From Mesorhizobium sp. M1C.F.Ca.ET.210.01.1.1 (lineage in GTDB: Bacteria > Pseudomonadota > Alphaproteobacteria > Rhizobiales > Rhizobiaceae): a stretch of DNA of 64,000 nt. How positions within the stretch are numbered: position 1 is the stretch's first letter; the number at the start of each line of letters is the position of its first letter. A program made the translations under genes and the position numbers. Shown one piece after another: positions 16,139 through 24,605 of this stretch. The DNA lies in NCBI RefSeq assembly GCF_004791585.1, contig NZ_SRUU01000001.1, positions 348,501 through 412,500 on the forward strand. Direction: 5' to 3'. The notes beneath the pieces are model-generated. The model had not been told where the DNA came from and made no database searches. It worked only from the letters and a program-made list of their open reading frames with translations.

Positions 16139-16981
16139 TCAGGCGCGCCTGGCAAGCACGCGGTAGAGCGCTGATGCCGGCAGGATGCGCTTGAGCACCA
16201 CGCCGATTCTGGCCGGCACCGTTACCACATAGTGCGGGCGCGGGCGCTGTGACAGAAGCGCGTGGCGCAAGGCGACATGGACAATTTCCGGTCCGGGCTT
16301 CAGCCGCGAGACGCTGCCGCCGGCCCGCAGCCGCGCAAGCTGATCCTGATAGTCGGCGCGGTGGACGGAGTTCTCGACATCGATGTTTTTCAGGAACCAC
16401 GCAAGGCCGTTGCTGGCGATCTTCGAGGTCACCGGACCTGGCTCAATCAGCGAGAGGTGGATACCGCTGCCTTCGAGTTCCTGGCGCATGCAAAGCATCA
16501 AGCCTTCGACGGCGTGTTTGGAGGCCGAATAGGCGCCGCGAAAGCGAACCGGGGCGAGGCCCAGGATCGAGGAGCAGTGCACGAGACGGCCGTGGCCCTG
16601 ACTGCGCATGACCGGCACGAGGCGCCGCGTCAGGTCATGCCAGCCGAAGAAGTTCGCCTCGAACTGCTCGCGCAGCGCCTCGACCGGCAGGTCCTCGACG
16701 GCGCCGGGCTGTGCGTAAGCGCCATTGTTGAACAGCGCGTCGAGCGTGCCGCCCGTGCGCTCCAGCACGGCATCGACCAGGGCGGCAATGGATTCCGGCT
16801 CGCGATAGTCGAGATAGAAGGCCTCGATGCCGTCCGCCTGAAGCGCGGCGATGTCGGCCGGCTTGCGCGCGGTGGCGAACACGCGCCAGCCTTCCGTCTT
16901 CAAGGCCCGCGCGCAATGGGCGCCTATGCCGGAAGAGGCGCCGGTGACGATGATGCTGCGCAACTGTTCAGCGGTGGGCAA
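16139..16981 (-). CDS. SDR family NAD(P)-dependent oxidoreductase
   Basis: Short-chain dehydrogenase of about 280 residues. The cofactor motif is IIVTGASSGIGAHCAR; NNGAYAQPG replaces the usual NNAG; active-site serine is in VHCSSILGL and the tyrosine/lysine pair in YSASKHAVEG. The substrate is unknown. An ATG at 17020 has no ribosome binding site, so I prefer the TTG at 16981 with AAGG upstream; the start is uncertain. Divergent from the YihY gene. Confidence 0.88.
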   Translation of the reverse strand: MPTAEQLRSIIVTGASSGIGAHCARALKTEGWRVFATARKPADIAALQADGIEAFYLDYREPESIAALVDAVLERTGGTLDALFNNGAYAQPGAVEDLPVEALREQFEANFFGWHDLTRRLVPVMRSQGHGRLVHCSSILGLAPVRFRGAYSASKHAVEGLMLCMRQELEGSGIHLSLIEPGPVTSKIASNGLAWFLKNIDVENSVHRADYQDQLARLRAGGSVSRLKPGPEIVHVALRHALLSQRPRPHYVVTVPARIGVVLKRILPASALYRVLARRA

Positions 16982-17058
16982 CGTTGTCTGACCTTGCCAT
17001 TTGCCGCAATCCCTTCCCATATTCGCCGCGTCGACACAATCGAGCGGAGCGCGGGTCC

Positions 17059-17910
17059 TTGCTCAGGAATATCGTCGCCGTCAAGCGCGTGCTCTACGAT
17101 GCGATCGGCCATTTCACCACCGACGACGGCTGGGCGATGGCCAGCCATCTGGCGATCACCTCGCTGATGGCGCTGTTTCCGTTCCTGATCTTTGCCACGA
17201 CGCTGGCGAGCTTCCTCGGCGCGCGCGCCTTCGCCGAGACGGCCGTGCACCTGGTCTTCGACACCTGGCCGGAGCAGATCGCCAAGCCGATCGCGCGCGA
17301 GGTGCAGAACGTGCTCACCGTACGGCGAACCGACCTTCTGACCTACGGCGTGCTGCTCGCCGCCTACTTTGCCTCGAACGGTATCGAGGCGCTGCGCACG
17401 TCGCTCAACCGCGCCTATCGGGTCACCGAGACGCGCGGCATCATCCACCGCCGGGTGCAGAGCATCATTTTCGTGCTGATCGCAACCGCCTGTTTCCTCG
17501 CCGTCAGCGTCCTTCTGGTGTTCGCGCCGCTGCTCGCGCGGCTGGCCGAGGCGCATCTCGAATGGATCAAGCCCTATATGGGCACCATCACGATATGGCG
17601 TTACGTGATCGCCTCGACGGTCATCGTCATCGGCCTGTTTTCGGTGCATATCTGGCTGCCGGCCGGCAAGCGCCGTTTTGTCTCGATCGTGCCCGGCATC
17701 GTCTTCACCCTGATCGCCTGGCTGGCCGGCTCGACCATCTTCGCCACCTATCTCGACCACTTCTCGTCCTATGTGACGACCTATGCGGGGCTGGCCTCGA
17801 TCATGATCGCGGTGGTGTTCCTCTACATCATTTCGGCGATCTTCATTCTCGGCGGCGAGCTCAATGCCGCGATCAGCCGCTATCTCGAGGCGCGCGCCAG
17901 AGTCGGGTGA
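17059..17910 (+). CDS. YihY/virulence factor BrkB family membrane protein
   Basis: Inner-membrane protein of 283 residues with six predicted helices. DDGWAMASHLAITSLMALFPF and NGIEALRTSLNRAYRV are conserved in the YihY/BrkB family; FILGGELNAAI closes it. Once called ribonuclease BN in error; true function unknown. The TTG at 17059 matches family N-termini (LRNIVAVKRVLYDAIGHF) and has GGAG upstream; an earlier TTG at 16984 overlaps the divergent gene's leader. Confidence 0.88.
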   Translation: MLRNIVAVKRVLYDAIGHFTTDDGWAMASHLAITSLMALFPFLIFATTLASFLGARAFAETAVHLVFDTWPEQIAKPIAREVQNVLTVRRTDLLTYGVLLAAYFASNGIEALRTSLNRAYRVTETRGIIHRRVQSIIFVLIATACFLAVSVLLVFAPLLARLAEAHLEWIKPYMGTITIWRYVIASTVIVIGLFSVHIWLPAGKRRFVSIVPGIVFTLIAWLAGSTIFATYLDHFSSYVTTYAGLASIMIAVVFLYIISAIFILGGELNAAISRYLEARARVG

Positions 17911-17928
17911 AGCGGAACCTTGGGCGGG

Positions 17929-18804
17929 CTATGCCTTGGCTGGCCGGGCGGTCGCCAGGCCGACGCCCAGCGTGGCGATCGCCATGCCGGCGATCTGTAG
18001 CAGACTGAGCTCTTCGCCGAACAGGGCCCAGGCGATGACGGCGGTGACGGCCGGCACCAGGTAGAACAGCGACGCGACCTTCGACATCTCGCCGTCCCGG
18101 ATCATCACCATCAACAGGAAGATGGCGCCGACCGACAGCACCAGGACCAGCCAAGCAAATGCGAAGATGAGCTCACCGTTGACGGTGATCGCGCGCGTCT
18201 CGAAGGCGAGTGCCCCCACGATCGTCAGGACCGAGCCGCCGACATACTGCCACATCGTTGCCGAGACGAGGTCGCCGCCTGAGGCGAAGCGCTTCTGCCA
18301 GATCGTTCCGGCGGCCATGCCAAGCACCGAGATGAGCGAGGCCGCCAACGTTGCCGCGGTGACGCCGCCGCCGATCATGCCGAGCTTCGGCCAAAGCACG
18401 ATGACGACGCCCAACAGCCCGACGGCAAGGCCTGCCCAGTGGCGCGGCAGGATCGCCTCGTGGAGGAACTTCCCGGCAAGCACCGCCGTGATCAGCGGCT
18501 GCAGGCCGACGATCAGCGCCGAAAGCCCGGCCGGCATGCCATGATGGATCGCCCAGAACACACCGCCCAGATAGACGCCGTGCATGAGGACGCCGGCCAC
18601 CGTCGCGTGAAACGCCTCCTCGCGGCTTGCCCTGCGCGAGCCGAGCAGCGCGGTCAGTCCCGCGAACAGAATCGCCGCCGCCACGAAGCGGATGGCGAGG
18701 AAGGTGAAAGGCTCCGCCCACGGCATGGCATAGCGTGCGCCGATGAAGCCGGTCGCCCAAAGGACGACGAAGGAGGCGGGGATGAACCGCTTGATGCTGC
18801 GCAT
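17929..18804 (-). CDS. DMT superfamily EamA-type transporter
   Basis: Ten-helix inner-membrane transporter of 291 residues with two EamA repeats (VLWATGFIGARYAMPWAEP in the first, MSKVASLFYLVPAVTAVIAW in the second). Likely exports small metabolites; substrate unknown. ATG at 18804 is chosen over one at 18849. It converges on the YihY gene. Confidence 0.9.
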   Translation of the reverse strand: MRSIKRFIPASFVVLWATGFIGARYAMPWAEPFTFLAIRFVAAAILFAGLTALLGSRRASREEAFHATVAGVLMHGVYLGGVFWAIHHGMPAGLSALIVGLQPLITAVLAGKFLHEAILPRHWAGLAVGLLGVVIVLWPKLGMIGGGVTAATLAASLISVLGMAAGTIWQKRFASGGDLVSATMWQYVGGSVLTIVGALAFETRAITVNGELIFAFAWLVLVLSVGAIFLLMVMIRDGEMSKVASLFYLVPAVTAVIAWALFGEELSLLQIAGMAIATLGVGLATARPAKA

Positions 18805-18965
18805 TTTGGGGAAGGGCTCTGGCTGCGGGTGAAAAGTTGATGACGGCAATTGCTCTAATGCCGTTCAATTCGGCAAGCAAAACGAAACGGTTGATCCATA
18901 AGCTCATTCGAATTCAACAACCGGTGCCAACGAGGGCATGGCGTTAAGGCACGCCATGGGCGGAT

Positions 18966-19253
18966 ATGCTTTTGCATCTCGGTACGACGTGGCTGCTGTT
19001 CGCGGTCGCGACCGTCGCGGTTTTCGGATTCTTTTTCGGCTCCGCGCTCGATGCCATCATGAAGGACGACGGCTTCGGCTCGACCGGCAACACGCTGCTG
19101 TTCACGCTGGGCTTCTTCGTCGCGGTGATGGTCGCCAATGAGCACGGCATCGCCTTCAGGGATCTCAGACTTGCGGTGGCATGGGGTTTGAGCGGCGCCT
19201 TCGTCCTCATCAGCGTGATGGCGCTTATCAAGGCCGGGCTGGCACGCCTTTAG
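18966..19253 (+). CDS. Small three-helix membrane protein, unknown function
   Basis: Protein of 95 residues with three membrane segments (about 8-28, 45-60 and 72-92) and a central loop DDGFGSTGNT. I do not recognise a family. It stands alone, divergent from the EamA gene, and is followed by repeat family A. Codon use looks normal. Confidence 0.7.
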   Translation: MLLHLGTTWLLFAVATVAVFGFFFGSALDAIMKDDGFGSTGNTLLFTLGFFVAVMVANEHGIAFRDLRLAVAWGLSGAFVLISVMALIKAGLARL

Positions 19254-19264
19254 GGATTGTCGAT

Positions 19265-19382
19265 ATTCACGCCATGTCGGCCTGCAAGTGCCGGTTTTCT
19301 GCGTTACCGGTGCTCACCTACTTCGAGTACGCTCCGCTCCGGTTCTCGAAAACCACCACTTTCGGCTCGGCGTGACGTGAAT
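19265..19382. repeat. Dispersed intergenic repeat, family A, copy 1
   Basis: Bounded by ATTCACG and CGTGAAT (inverted ends), with a core of TTTTCTGCG, ACCGGTGCTCAC, GTACGCTCCGCTCCGG and TTCTCGAAAA. Core blocks recur at 21720-21785 and 50219-50337. Likely a mobile-derived palindromic element; no protein. Confidence 0.75.
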
Positions 19383-19405
19383 CTCAACAACCCCGTCAGG
19401 GCAAG

Positions 19406-20275
19406 TCAAAGCCCGGTCAGCCGCTTGACTTCCTGCGGCGACACGCCTGCATCCCGAAGCGCTGCGAGGCCGGTGTCCTTCAGGCTCTTCGACAGCTTTC
19501 GGCCGTCGGGCCCCAGGAGCAGGCGGTGGTGGAAATAGCGCGGCGGCGAGAGGCCCAGCAACTGTTGGAGCAGACGCTGCACGCCGGTGGCCGAATAAAG
19601 GTCCTGGCCGCGGACGACATGGCTGACCTTTTGCAGCGCATCGTCGACAACCACGGCGAGATGGTAGCTGGTCGGGATGTCGCGGCGCGCCACGATGACG
19701 TCGCCCCAGGCCTGCGGCCTTGCTTCGACCGTACGCGTCTCGGCCATCGTCTCGTCGGTGAACTCGATCCATGACAGGGCGCCGGGTACGCGCGCCATGG
19801 CCGCGTCGACATCGAGCCGCCAGGCGAAAGGCGCCTTCTCGGCAATGCGCCGCTTGCGTTCCCTCGTTGGCAAGGCCTTATCGAGAGGCGGGTAGAGCGG
19901 CACGCCGTCGGGGTCGCGCGGCCAGTCGCGCCCCCCGGTCTCGGCAATGAAGGCGCGGATCTCGCGCCGGCTCATGAAGGCGGGATAGACCAGCTCCTCG
20001 GCGATCAGCCGGTCGAGCACCGCCCTGTATTCGGAGAAATGCTCGGATTGGCGCCGCACCGGCTCCTGCCAGCTCAGCCCCAGCCATACCAGGTCGCGAA
20101 ATATGCCGGCCTCGAACTCCGGCGTGCAGCGCGTGACATCGATGTCCTCGATGCGCAGCAAGAACCGTCCCCCCGCCAGTGTCGCCATCTGCTGGTTCAG
20201 CAGGGCCGAATAGGCATGGCCGAGATGCAGCTCGCCATTGGGGCTCGGCGCGAAGCGAAATGTCAGGAGCGTCAT
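19406..20275 (-). CDS. gluQ: Glutamyl-Q tRNA(Asp) synthetase
   Basis: Attaches glutamate to queuosine in the anticodon of tRNA-Asp. The 289-residue protein is a truncated class I glutamyl-tRNA synthetase without the anticodon-binding domain: FAPSPNGELHLGHAYSA (HIGH), RIEDIDVTRC, and GRKLSKSLKDTG (KMSKS). The zinc cysteines that many homologues have near residue 100 are missing (YPAFMSRREI). Divergent from the glycosylase gene. Confidence 0.93.
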   Translation of the reverse strand: MTLLTFRFAPSPNGELHLGHAYSALLNQQMATLAGGRFLLRIEDIDVTRCTPEFEAGIFRDLVWLGLSWQEPVRRQSEHFSEYRAVLDRLIAEELVYPAFMSRREIRAFIAETGGRDWPRDPDGVPLYPPLDKALPTRERKRRIAEKAPFAWRLDVDAAMARVPGALSWIEFTDETMAETRTVEARPQAWGDVIVARRDIPTSYHLAVVVDDALQKVSHVVRGQDLYSATGVQRLLQQLLGLSPPRYFHHRLLLGPDGRKLSKSLKDTGLAALRDAGVSPQEVKRLTGL

Positions 20276-20355
20276 GTCTCAGGCGGCATTCGGGTTGAAA
20301 GGCGCTTCGGGCGGTTGATAGTTAGCCATCAATTGTCGATCTGGGAACAAGCAAC

Positions 20356-21015
20356 GTGCAACGCATCGCCTCGCTCGACGACATTGCGGCAGGGCTCGAC
20401 GCGCTCTGCCTGATCGATCCGCGGCTGGAGAAGGTGCGCGGCCTGGCCGGCGAGGTGCCGCTGAGGCTCTCCGAGCCGGGGTTCGGGAGCCTCGCGTCCA
20501 TCATCGTCTCGCAGCAGGTATCGCGCGCCAGCGCCGATGCCATCTTCGGCCGGCTGACCAGGCTGGTCGATCCGCTGACGCCCGAGGGGATACTTTGCGC
20601 CGGCGAGGATGTCTTTCGCGAGGCAGGCCTGTCGCGGCCGAAGCAGCGCGGGCTGATCGCGGTCGCGCAAGCCATGGCCGGCGGGCTCGATCTCCACCAC
20701 CTCTGCTCGCTCGACGCCGGCGAGGCGATCGCGGCGATGACGGCGGTGCCCGGCATCGGGCCCTGGACGGCGGAGTGCTACCTTCTGTTCGCCGCCGGCC
20801 ACCCCGATGTCTTCCCCGCGCGCGACGTCGCGCTCCAGAGCGCGGTCGGCCATGCGCTGGGCATCGACCCCCGTCCACCGGAGAAGATACTGATTCGGCT
20901 GGCCGAATCATGGAGCCCGTGGCGAGGGGTCGCATCGCGGCTTTTCTGGGCCTATTATCGCGAACTGAAGGGCAGGGACGCGGCGCCCCCGGTCGAAATG
21001 GCCAAAAAAGCATGA
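20356..21015 (+). CDS. DNA-3-methyladenine glycosylase II (AlkA-like)
   Basis: Base-excision repair enzyme of 219 residues that removes alkylated purines. The HhH-GPD motif is complete: AVPGIGPWTAECYLLFAAG, then the catalytic aspartate in PARDVALQ. The core SLASIIVSQQVSRASADAIF is typical of the family. It lacks the N-terminal AlkA domain of E. coli, as many alphaproteobacterial forms do. Starts at a GTG. Confidence 0.92.
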   Translation: MQRIASLDDIAAGLDALCLIDPRLEKVRGLAGEVPLRLSEPGFGSLASIIVSQQVSRASADAIFGRLTRLVDPLTPEGILCAGEDVFREAGLSRPKQRGLIAVAQAMAGGLDLHHLCSLDAGEAIAAMTAVPGIGPWTAECYLLFAAGHPDVFPARDVALQSAVGHALGIDPRPPEKILIRLAESWSPWRGVASRLFWAYYRELKGRDAAPPVEMAKKA

Positions 21016-21126
21016 AAATCATGCGTTTTTGACCGTTTCGCCGAACGACAATCCGCTTCACATCCCTGTCATGTCGGGCTTACAGTATCCGCGCCGTTCG
21101 GTTCTAGAACCAAGGAGGCTGAGGAC

Positions 21127-21684
21127 GTGACGGTTGCCGTATCTCCGGATGGGCTTCCCGCGCTGGTGCTGAATGCGGACTACCGTCCGCTCAGCTATTA
21201 CCCCTTGTCGCTCTGGTCGTGGCAGGACGCCATCAAGGCCGTCTTCCTCGACCGGGTCAACATCGTCGCCGAATACGAGCACGCCGTCTCCTCGCCGACC
21301 TTCTCGATGAAGCTGCCGAGCGTGGTGAGCCTGAAGGCCTATGTGAAGCCGTCCAGGCATCCAGCCTTCACCCGCTTCAACGTCTTCCTGCGCGATCGCT
21401 TCCAGTGCCAATATTGCGGCACGCCGGACGATCTTACCTTCGACCATGTCATCCCGCGCCATCGCGGCGGCGCGACGACCTGGGAGAATGTCGTCGCCGC
21501 CTGCTCGCCCTGCAACCTGAGGAAAGGCGGCATGATGCCGGCGCAGGCCAAGATGTGGCCGCTGCAAAAACCTTATCAGCCGACGGTGCACGACCTGCAC
21601 AACAACGGCCGCCTGTTCCCGCCCAACCATCTGCATGAAAGCTGGATGGATTATCTCTACTGGGATGTCGAACTGGAACCGTAG
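21127..21684 (+). CDS. HNH endonuclease family protein
   Basis: Protein of 185 residues with a zinc-bound HNH domain: CQYCGTPDDLTFDHVIPRHR, then GGATTWENVVAACSPCNLRK (two CxxC pairs and D-H, N, H positions). This housekeeping HNH family is conserved beside DNA metabolism genes; its role is not established. GTG start at 21127 follows AAGGAGGC. The N-terminal ALVLNADYRPLSYYPLSLWS is typical of the family. Confidence 0.9.
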   Translation: MTVAVSPDGLPALVLNADYRPLSYYPLSLWSWQDAIKAVFLDRVNIVAEYEHAVSSPTFSMKLPSVVSLKAYVKPSRHPAFTRFNVFLRDRFQCQYCGTPDDLTFDHVIPRHRGGATTWENVVAACSPCNLRKGGMMPAQAKMWPLQKPYQPTVHDLHNNGRLFPPNHLHESWMDYLYWDVELEP

Positions 21685-21719
21685 AGTTCGGCAGAAATCC
21701 GCGAGCCAGGCCGTCTGCC

Positions 21720-21785
21720 GCAGCTTTCTGCGCTTCCGGTGCTCACGTACATAAGTGCGCTCCGCTCCGGTTCTCGAAAGCCGCG
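21720..21785. repeat. Dispersed intergenic repeat, family A, copy 2
   Basis: Core blocks CTTTCTGCGCTTCCGGTGCT, CACGTAC, GTGCGCTCCGCTCCGG and TTCTCGAAAG match the copies at 19265-19382 and 50219-50337. The outer ends differ from the other two. Confidence 0.72.
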
Positions 21786-21845
21786 CCAGCCAACTCGGGT
21801 TGGCGAATTTCTGGACGAACTCTGCGTTGTGCCGTTCAATCAGGG

Positions 21846-22364
21846 TCAATCGCGCGCGAGGGCGCTGCGGAAGGCGACGGCGGCCAGGATGAGGCTGGCG
21901 ATGGCATTCCAGCCGGCGAGCGACAGGCCGAGGATGCGGAGTGCGGCCTTGTCGCAGGAGGGCGGCACGAATTTGTCGAGCGCGTCGAGCACGCCCTTGC
22001 CGCCGGTGTCGACCGGACCGGCTCCGGCGGTACAGTCGGCAGGACCTGGCCACCAGGCCCATTCGACGCCGGAGTGATAGACGCCGAGATAGAGGCCGTA
22101 GAGCATCAACAGGCCACCGATCGCCAGCAGGCCGCGCGTCACCCAGGCCGGCGCGCGCAGCATCGATGCGACGGCCACCAGCAGCATCAGCGGCGCACCG
22201 ACATAGTAGGGCGTGCGCTGCTCCAGGCAGAGATGGCAGGGGATGTAGCCGCCTATGTACTGGAAGGCGAGTGCCGAGCCGACGGTCAAGGCCATTGCCA
22301 CGGCGAGGAACAGCGCGGTCCGCGTCCGCTGGTGTCCGGTATCGGCAGTCGTGGTCGCTGTCAT
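21846..22364 (-). CDS. dsbB: Disulfide bond formation protein B
   Basis: Inner-membrane quinone reductase of 172 residues that reoxidises DsbA. Four membrane helices; first periplasmic pair CHLC in IGGYIPCHLCLEQRTPYYVG; second pair from GPADCTAG and VPPSCDKA. Membrane segments and spacing fit DsbB. No dsbA is nearby; a yqaA gene lies upstream, 22 bases away. Confidence 0.92.
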   Translation of the reverse strand: MTATTTADTGHQRTRTALFLAVAMALTVGSALAFQYIGGYIPCHLCLEQRTPYYVGAPLMLLVAVASMLRAPAWVTRGLLAIGGLLMLYGLYLGVYHSGVEWAWWPGPADCTAGAGPVDTGGKGVLDALDKFVPPSCDKAALRILGLSLAGWNAIASLILAAVAFRSALARD

Positions 22365-22386
22365 CGATGGGTCCGTCTGCGTGGCT

Positions 22387-22977
22387 TTATCCGTGGGCGT
22401 ATCTGACCGCGATATAGAGCAAAATAAGGGCAGCGGCGCCGGCGCTGACGATCATGCCCAGGCGTTTTTCGATAAATTCCTTGATCGACTCGCCGTAGCG
22501 GCGCAGCAGCCAGGCAAGCAGCAGGAAGCGGGCGCCGCGCGCGACGATCGCAAGCCCGACGAAGAGCAGCAGGTTGACGCCGATGACGCCGGACAGGATC
22601 GTCACCACCTTGATCGGCGGCAAATGCGCCGCGCCCGAGGTGACCAGCATCAGGATGATGAAGCCGACGCCGGATGAAGCCCGCATCTGCTCGAACTGGT
22701 CATATTTGCCATAGAATTCGAGGATCGGCTTGGCGACCGCCTCATAGGCATAATGGCCGATGAACCAGCCGAAAATGCCGCCCAGCACCGAGGCGACCGT
22801 TGCGATCAGCGCGTAGCGATAGGCGCGGTCGGGCCTGGAAAGAGCCATCGGCAGAAAGAGCACGTCGGCCGGCACCAGGAAGACGGAGCTTTCGACGAAA
22901 GCGATGAAGGCCAGCCACCATTGGGCCGATTTCCGTGCCGCCAGCGACAGGGTCCAGTCGTAAAGTCCGCGAAGCAT
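22387..22977 (-). CDS. YqaA family (DedA/SNARE-associated) membrane protein
   Basis: Membrane protein of 196 residues. The DedA-type signature lies in IAFVESSVFLVPADVLFLPM, followed by GGIFGWFIGHYAYEAV. Family members act in lipid or membrane homeostasis. Probably cotranscribed with dsbB downstream. Confidence 0.9.
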   Translation of the reverse strand: MLRGLYDWTLSLAARKSAQWWLAFIAFVESSVFLVPADVLFLPMALSRPDRAYRYALIATVASVLGGIFGWFIGHYAYEAVAKPILEFYGKYDQFEQMRASSGVGFIILMLVTSGAAHLPPIKVVTILSGVIGVNLLLFVGLAIVARGARFLLLAWLLRRYGESIKEFIEKRLGMIVSAGAAALILLYIAVRYAHG

Positions 22978-23241
22978 CGGCTCTCCTAATCAATGCCACC
23001 CCGAGGCACTTGAGCGGTTTTGGGCAACGACAGGCAGGAAGACAAGGACCCAAAGCGCCGCAGCAAAGGGTTTCGGGGCAGGCACGCAGCCTGTCTAGAA
23101 AGATTTTCCGCGCCGCACAATGGCGGCGCGGTCACGAAACCGAAAGGCGCGCCTTAGCCGCGCTGGCAAATCGGCAACAGGCCAGTTGACGAAAGGCGCT
23201 CCAACCGTATAGTCCGCGCCCATCCAGGCCGCCCGGCCTGA

Positions 23242-23326
23242 GCCCCTATGGCGGAATTGGTAGACGCGCTCGACTCAAAATCGAGTTCCGCAAGGAGTGC
23301 TGGTTCGATCCCGGCTAGGGGCACCA
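23242..23326 (+). tRNA. tRNA-Leu (anticodon CAA)
   Basis: Acceptor stem GCCCCTA pairs with TAGGGGC; the D arm has GGCGGAATTGGTAGACGC, a leucine type; the anticodon stem CTCGA/TCGAG closes the loop CTCAAAA, giving anticodon CAA; the T arm is GGTTCGATCCC. The long variable arm TTCCGCAAGGAGT marks a class II tRNA. CCA is encoded at 23324-23326. The region 22978-23241 upstream holds only a GC-rich hairpin (23108-23131) and the promoter. Confidence 0.97.
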
Positions 23327-23370
23327 CCCTTCGCTCCGCGAGCTTCGGGCGGCGGGCTATCCGAAGCGCG

Positions 23371-24534
23371 TTAGCGCATATTCCCCGTATGCCCCTGCGA
23401 ATACCGCCCCGGCTGCGGCCATACCGTCAGCCCGTGCGGCTCGACGCCGACGCGGATCTTGGTCACGGCGCCCGAGGTCGTGTCGATCATGTAGACTTCG
23501 CTGTCGAAGCGCCCGGAGAGCCATAGCTGCTTGCCGTCGGCGCTGACATTGCCCATGTCGGGGCTGCCGCCCTCGGGGATCGGCCATTGGGCGACGACCG
23601 AGCGCGTGGCGAAGTCGATCCCCGTCACGCTGCCAGGCCCGTCGGCGCGGCCCTGCTCCATCTTGTGCGAGCCGCGGTTCGAGACATAGAGCCGCTTCCC
23701 GTCGCGGCTGACGACGAACCCGTGCGCGCCTATTCCGGTCGGGATGAAGCCGATCTCCTTGAAGCTGTCGCCATCGATGAGGAAGACGCCGTCATTCATC
23801 ATGTCGGCGACGTAGAACACCTTGCCGTCGGGCGAGAGCCTTATGTCCTGCGGCATGCCCATCTTCGAAAGATCGAGATGGCCGAGCACCTTCTGGTTCT
23901 TGAGATCGACCTTGGCCAGGCCGCCGTCGCCGTATTCGCAAGTGAAGATCGCATAGGAATTGTCGGCCGAGAAATCGGCATGGTTGATGCCGGGGCAGGT
24001 CGGCGTCGGGATGATCGACTTCAACGCCATGGTCTGCGGATCGCGCAGGTCGAGCTGCTTCAGGGCCTCGTCGACGATGATGGCGGCGCTGCCGTCAGGC
24101 ATGAAATAGACGTTGTAGGGATCGTCCACCGGCACCTGCTTGCCGGGTTTTCCCGTCATCGGGTCGATCGGCGTCAGGCTGCCGTTCTTGCCGGTGCCGT
24201 TGTTGGCCACCCAGAGCGTCTTCAGGTCCCAGGACGGGACGACGTGCTGCGGCTTGCTGCCGACCGGAAACCTGTCGACCTCCTTGAGCGTCGCCGTGTC
24301 GATGACGGAAACGCTGTTCGAGGAGCGGTTGGGCACATAGACGCGCGGCAACGCGCCTGCCGTGGCGGGGCTCAGACCAGCGGTCGTGTGGCTGTAGATG
24401 TTGACGGGCGGTGGCGCAGGCTCGGAGCAATCCTCGGGGCAGGTGTCCGCGAAGGCGCCCGTCGGCAACAGGGCGAGCAGCAGGGCAAGCAGCGCGATTG
24501 GCGAGCCGGCGTGGCGCGGAAGTATTCTGATCAT
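23371..24534 (-). CDS. Secreted YncE-like beta-propeller protein
   Basis: Periplasmic protein of 387 residues with a signal peptide (ALLALLLALLPTGAFA) and two early cysteines (TCPEDC). Repeats such as RVYVPNRSSNSVSVIDTATL, KVFYVADMMNDGVFLIDG and KRLYVSNRGSHK are YVTN-type beta-propeller blades. It may bind ligand or partner proteins; function unknown. ATG at 24534 is chosen because the signal peptide begins there; an ATG at 24768 would overlap the upstream gene. Confidence 0.88.
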   Translation of the reverse strand: MIRILPRHAGSPIALLALLLALLPTGAFADTCPEDCSEPAPPPVNIYSHTTAGLSPATAGALPRVYVPNRSSNSVSVIDTATLKEVDRFPVGSKPQHVVPSWDLKTLWVANNGTGKNGSLTPIDPMTGKPGKQVPVDDPYNVYFMPDGSAAIIVDEALKQLDLRDPQTMALKSIIPTPTCPGINHADFSADNSYAIFTCEYGDGGLAKVDLKNQKVLGHLDLSKMGMPQDIRLSPDGKVFYVADMMNDGVFLIDGDSFKEIGFIPTGIGAHGFVVSRDGKRLYVSNRGSHKMEQGRADGPGSVTGIDFATRSVVAQWPIPEGGSPDMGNVSADGKQLWLSGRFDSEVYMIDTTSGAVTKIRVGVEPHGLTVWPQPGRYSQGHTGNMR

Positions 24535-24605
24535 CTGGATTGCTTTGTGATTGATGCGGGCCGGATCCGGCCGTGGGATGCCATAGCCTGTGAAACGCTC
24601 TCCAT

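Noticed and set aside
23108..23131. Perfect nine-base inverted repeat between yqaA and tRNA-Leu
   Set aside because: It lies upstream of both genes and lacks a T-run, so I could not call it a terminator or operator.
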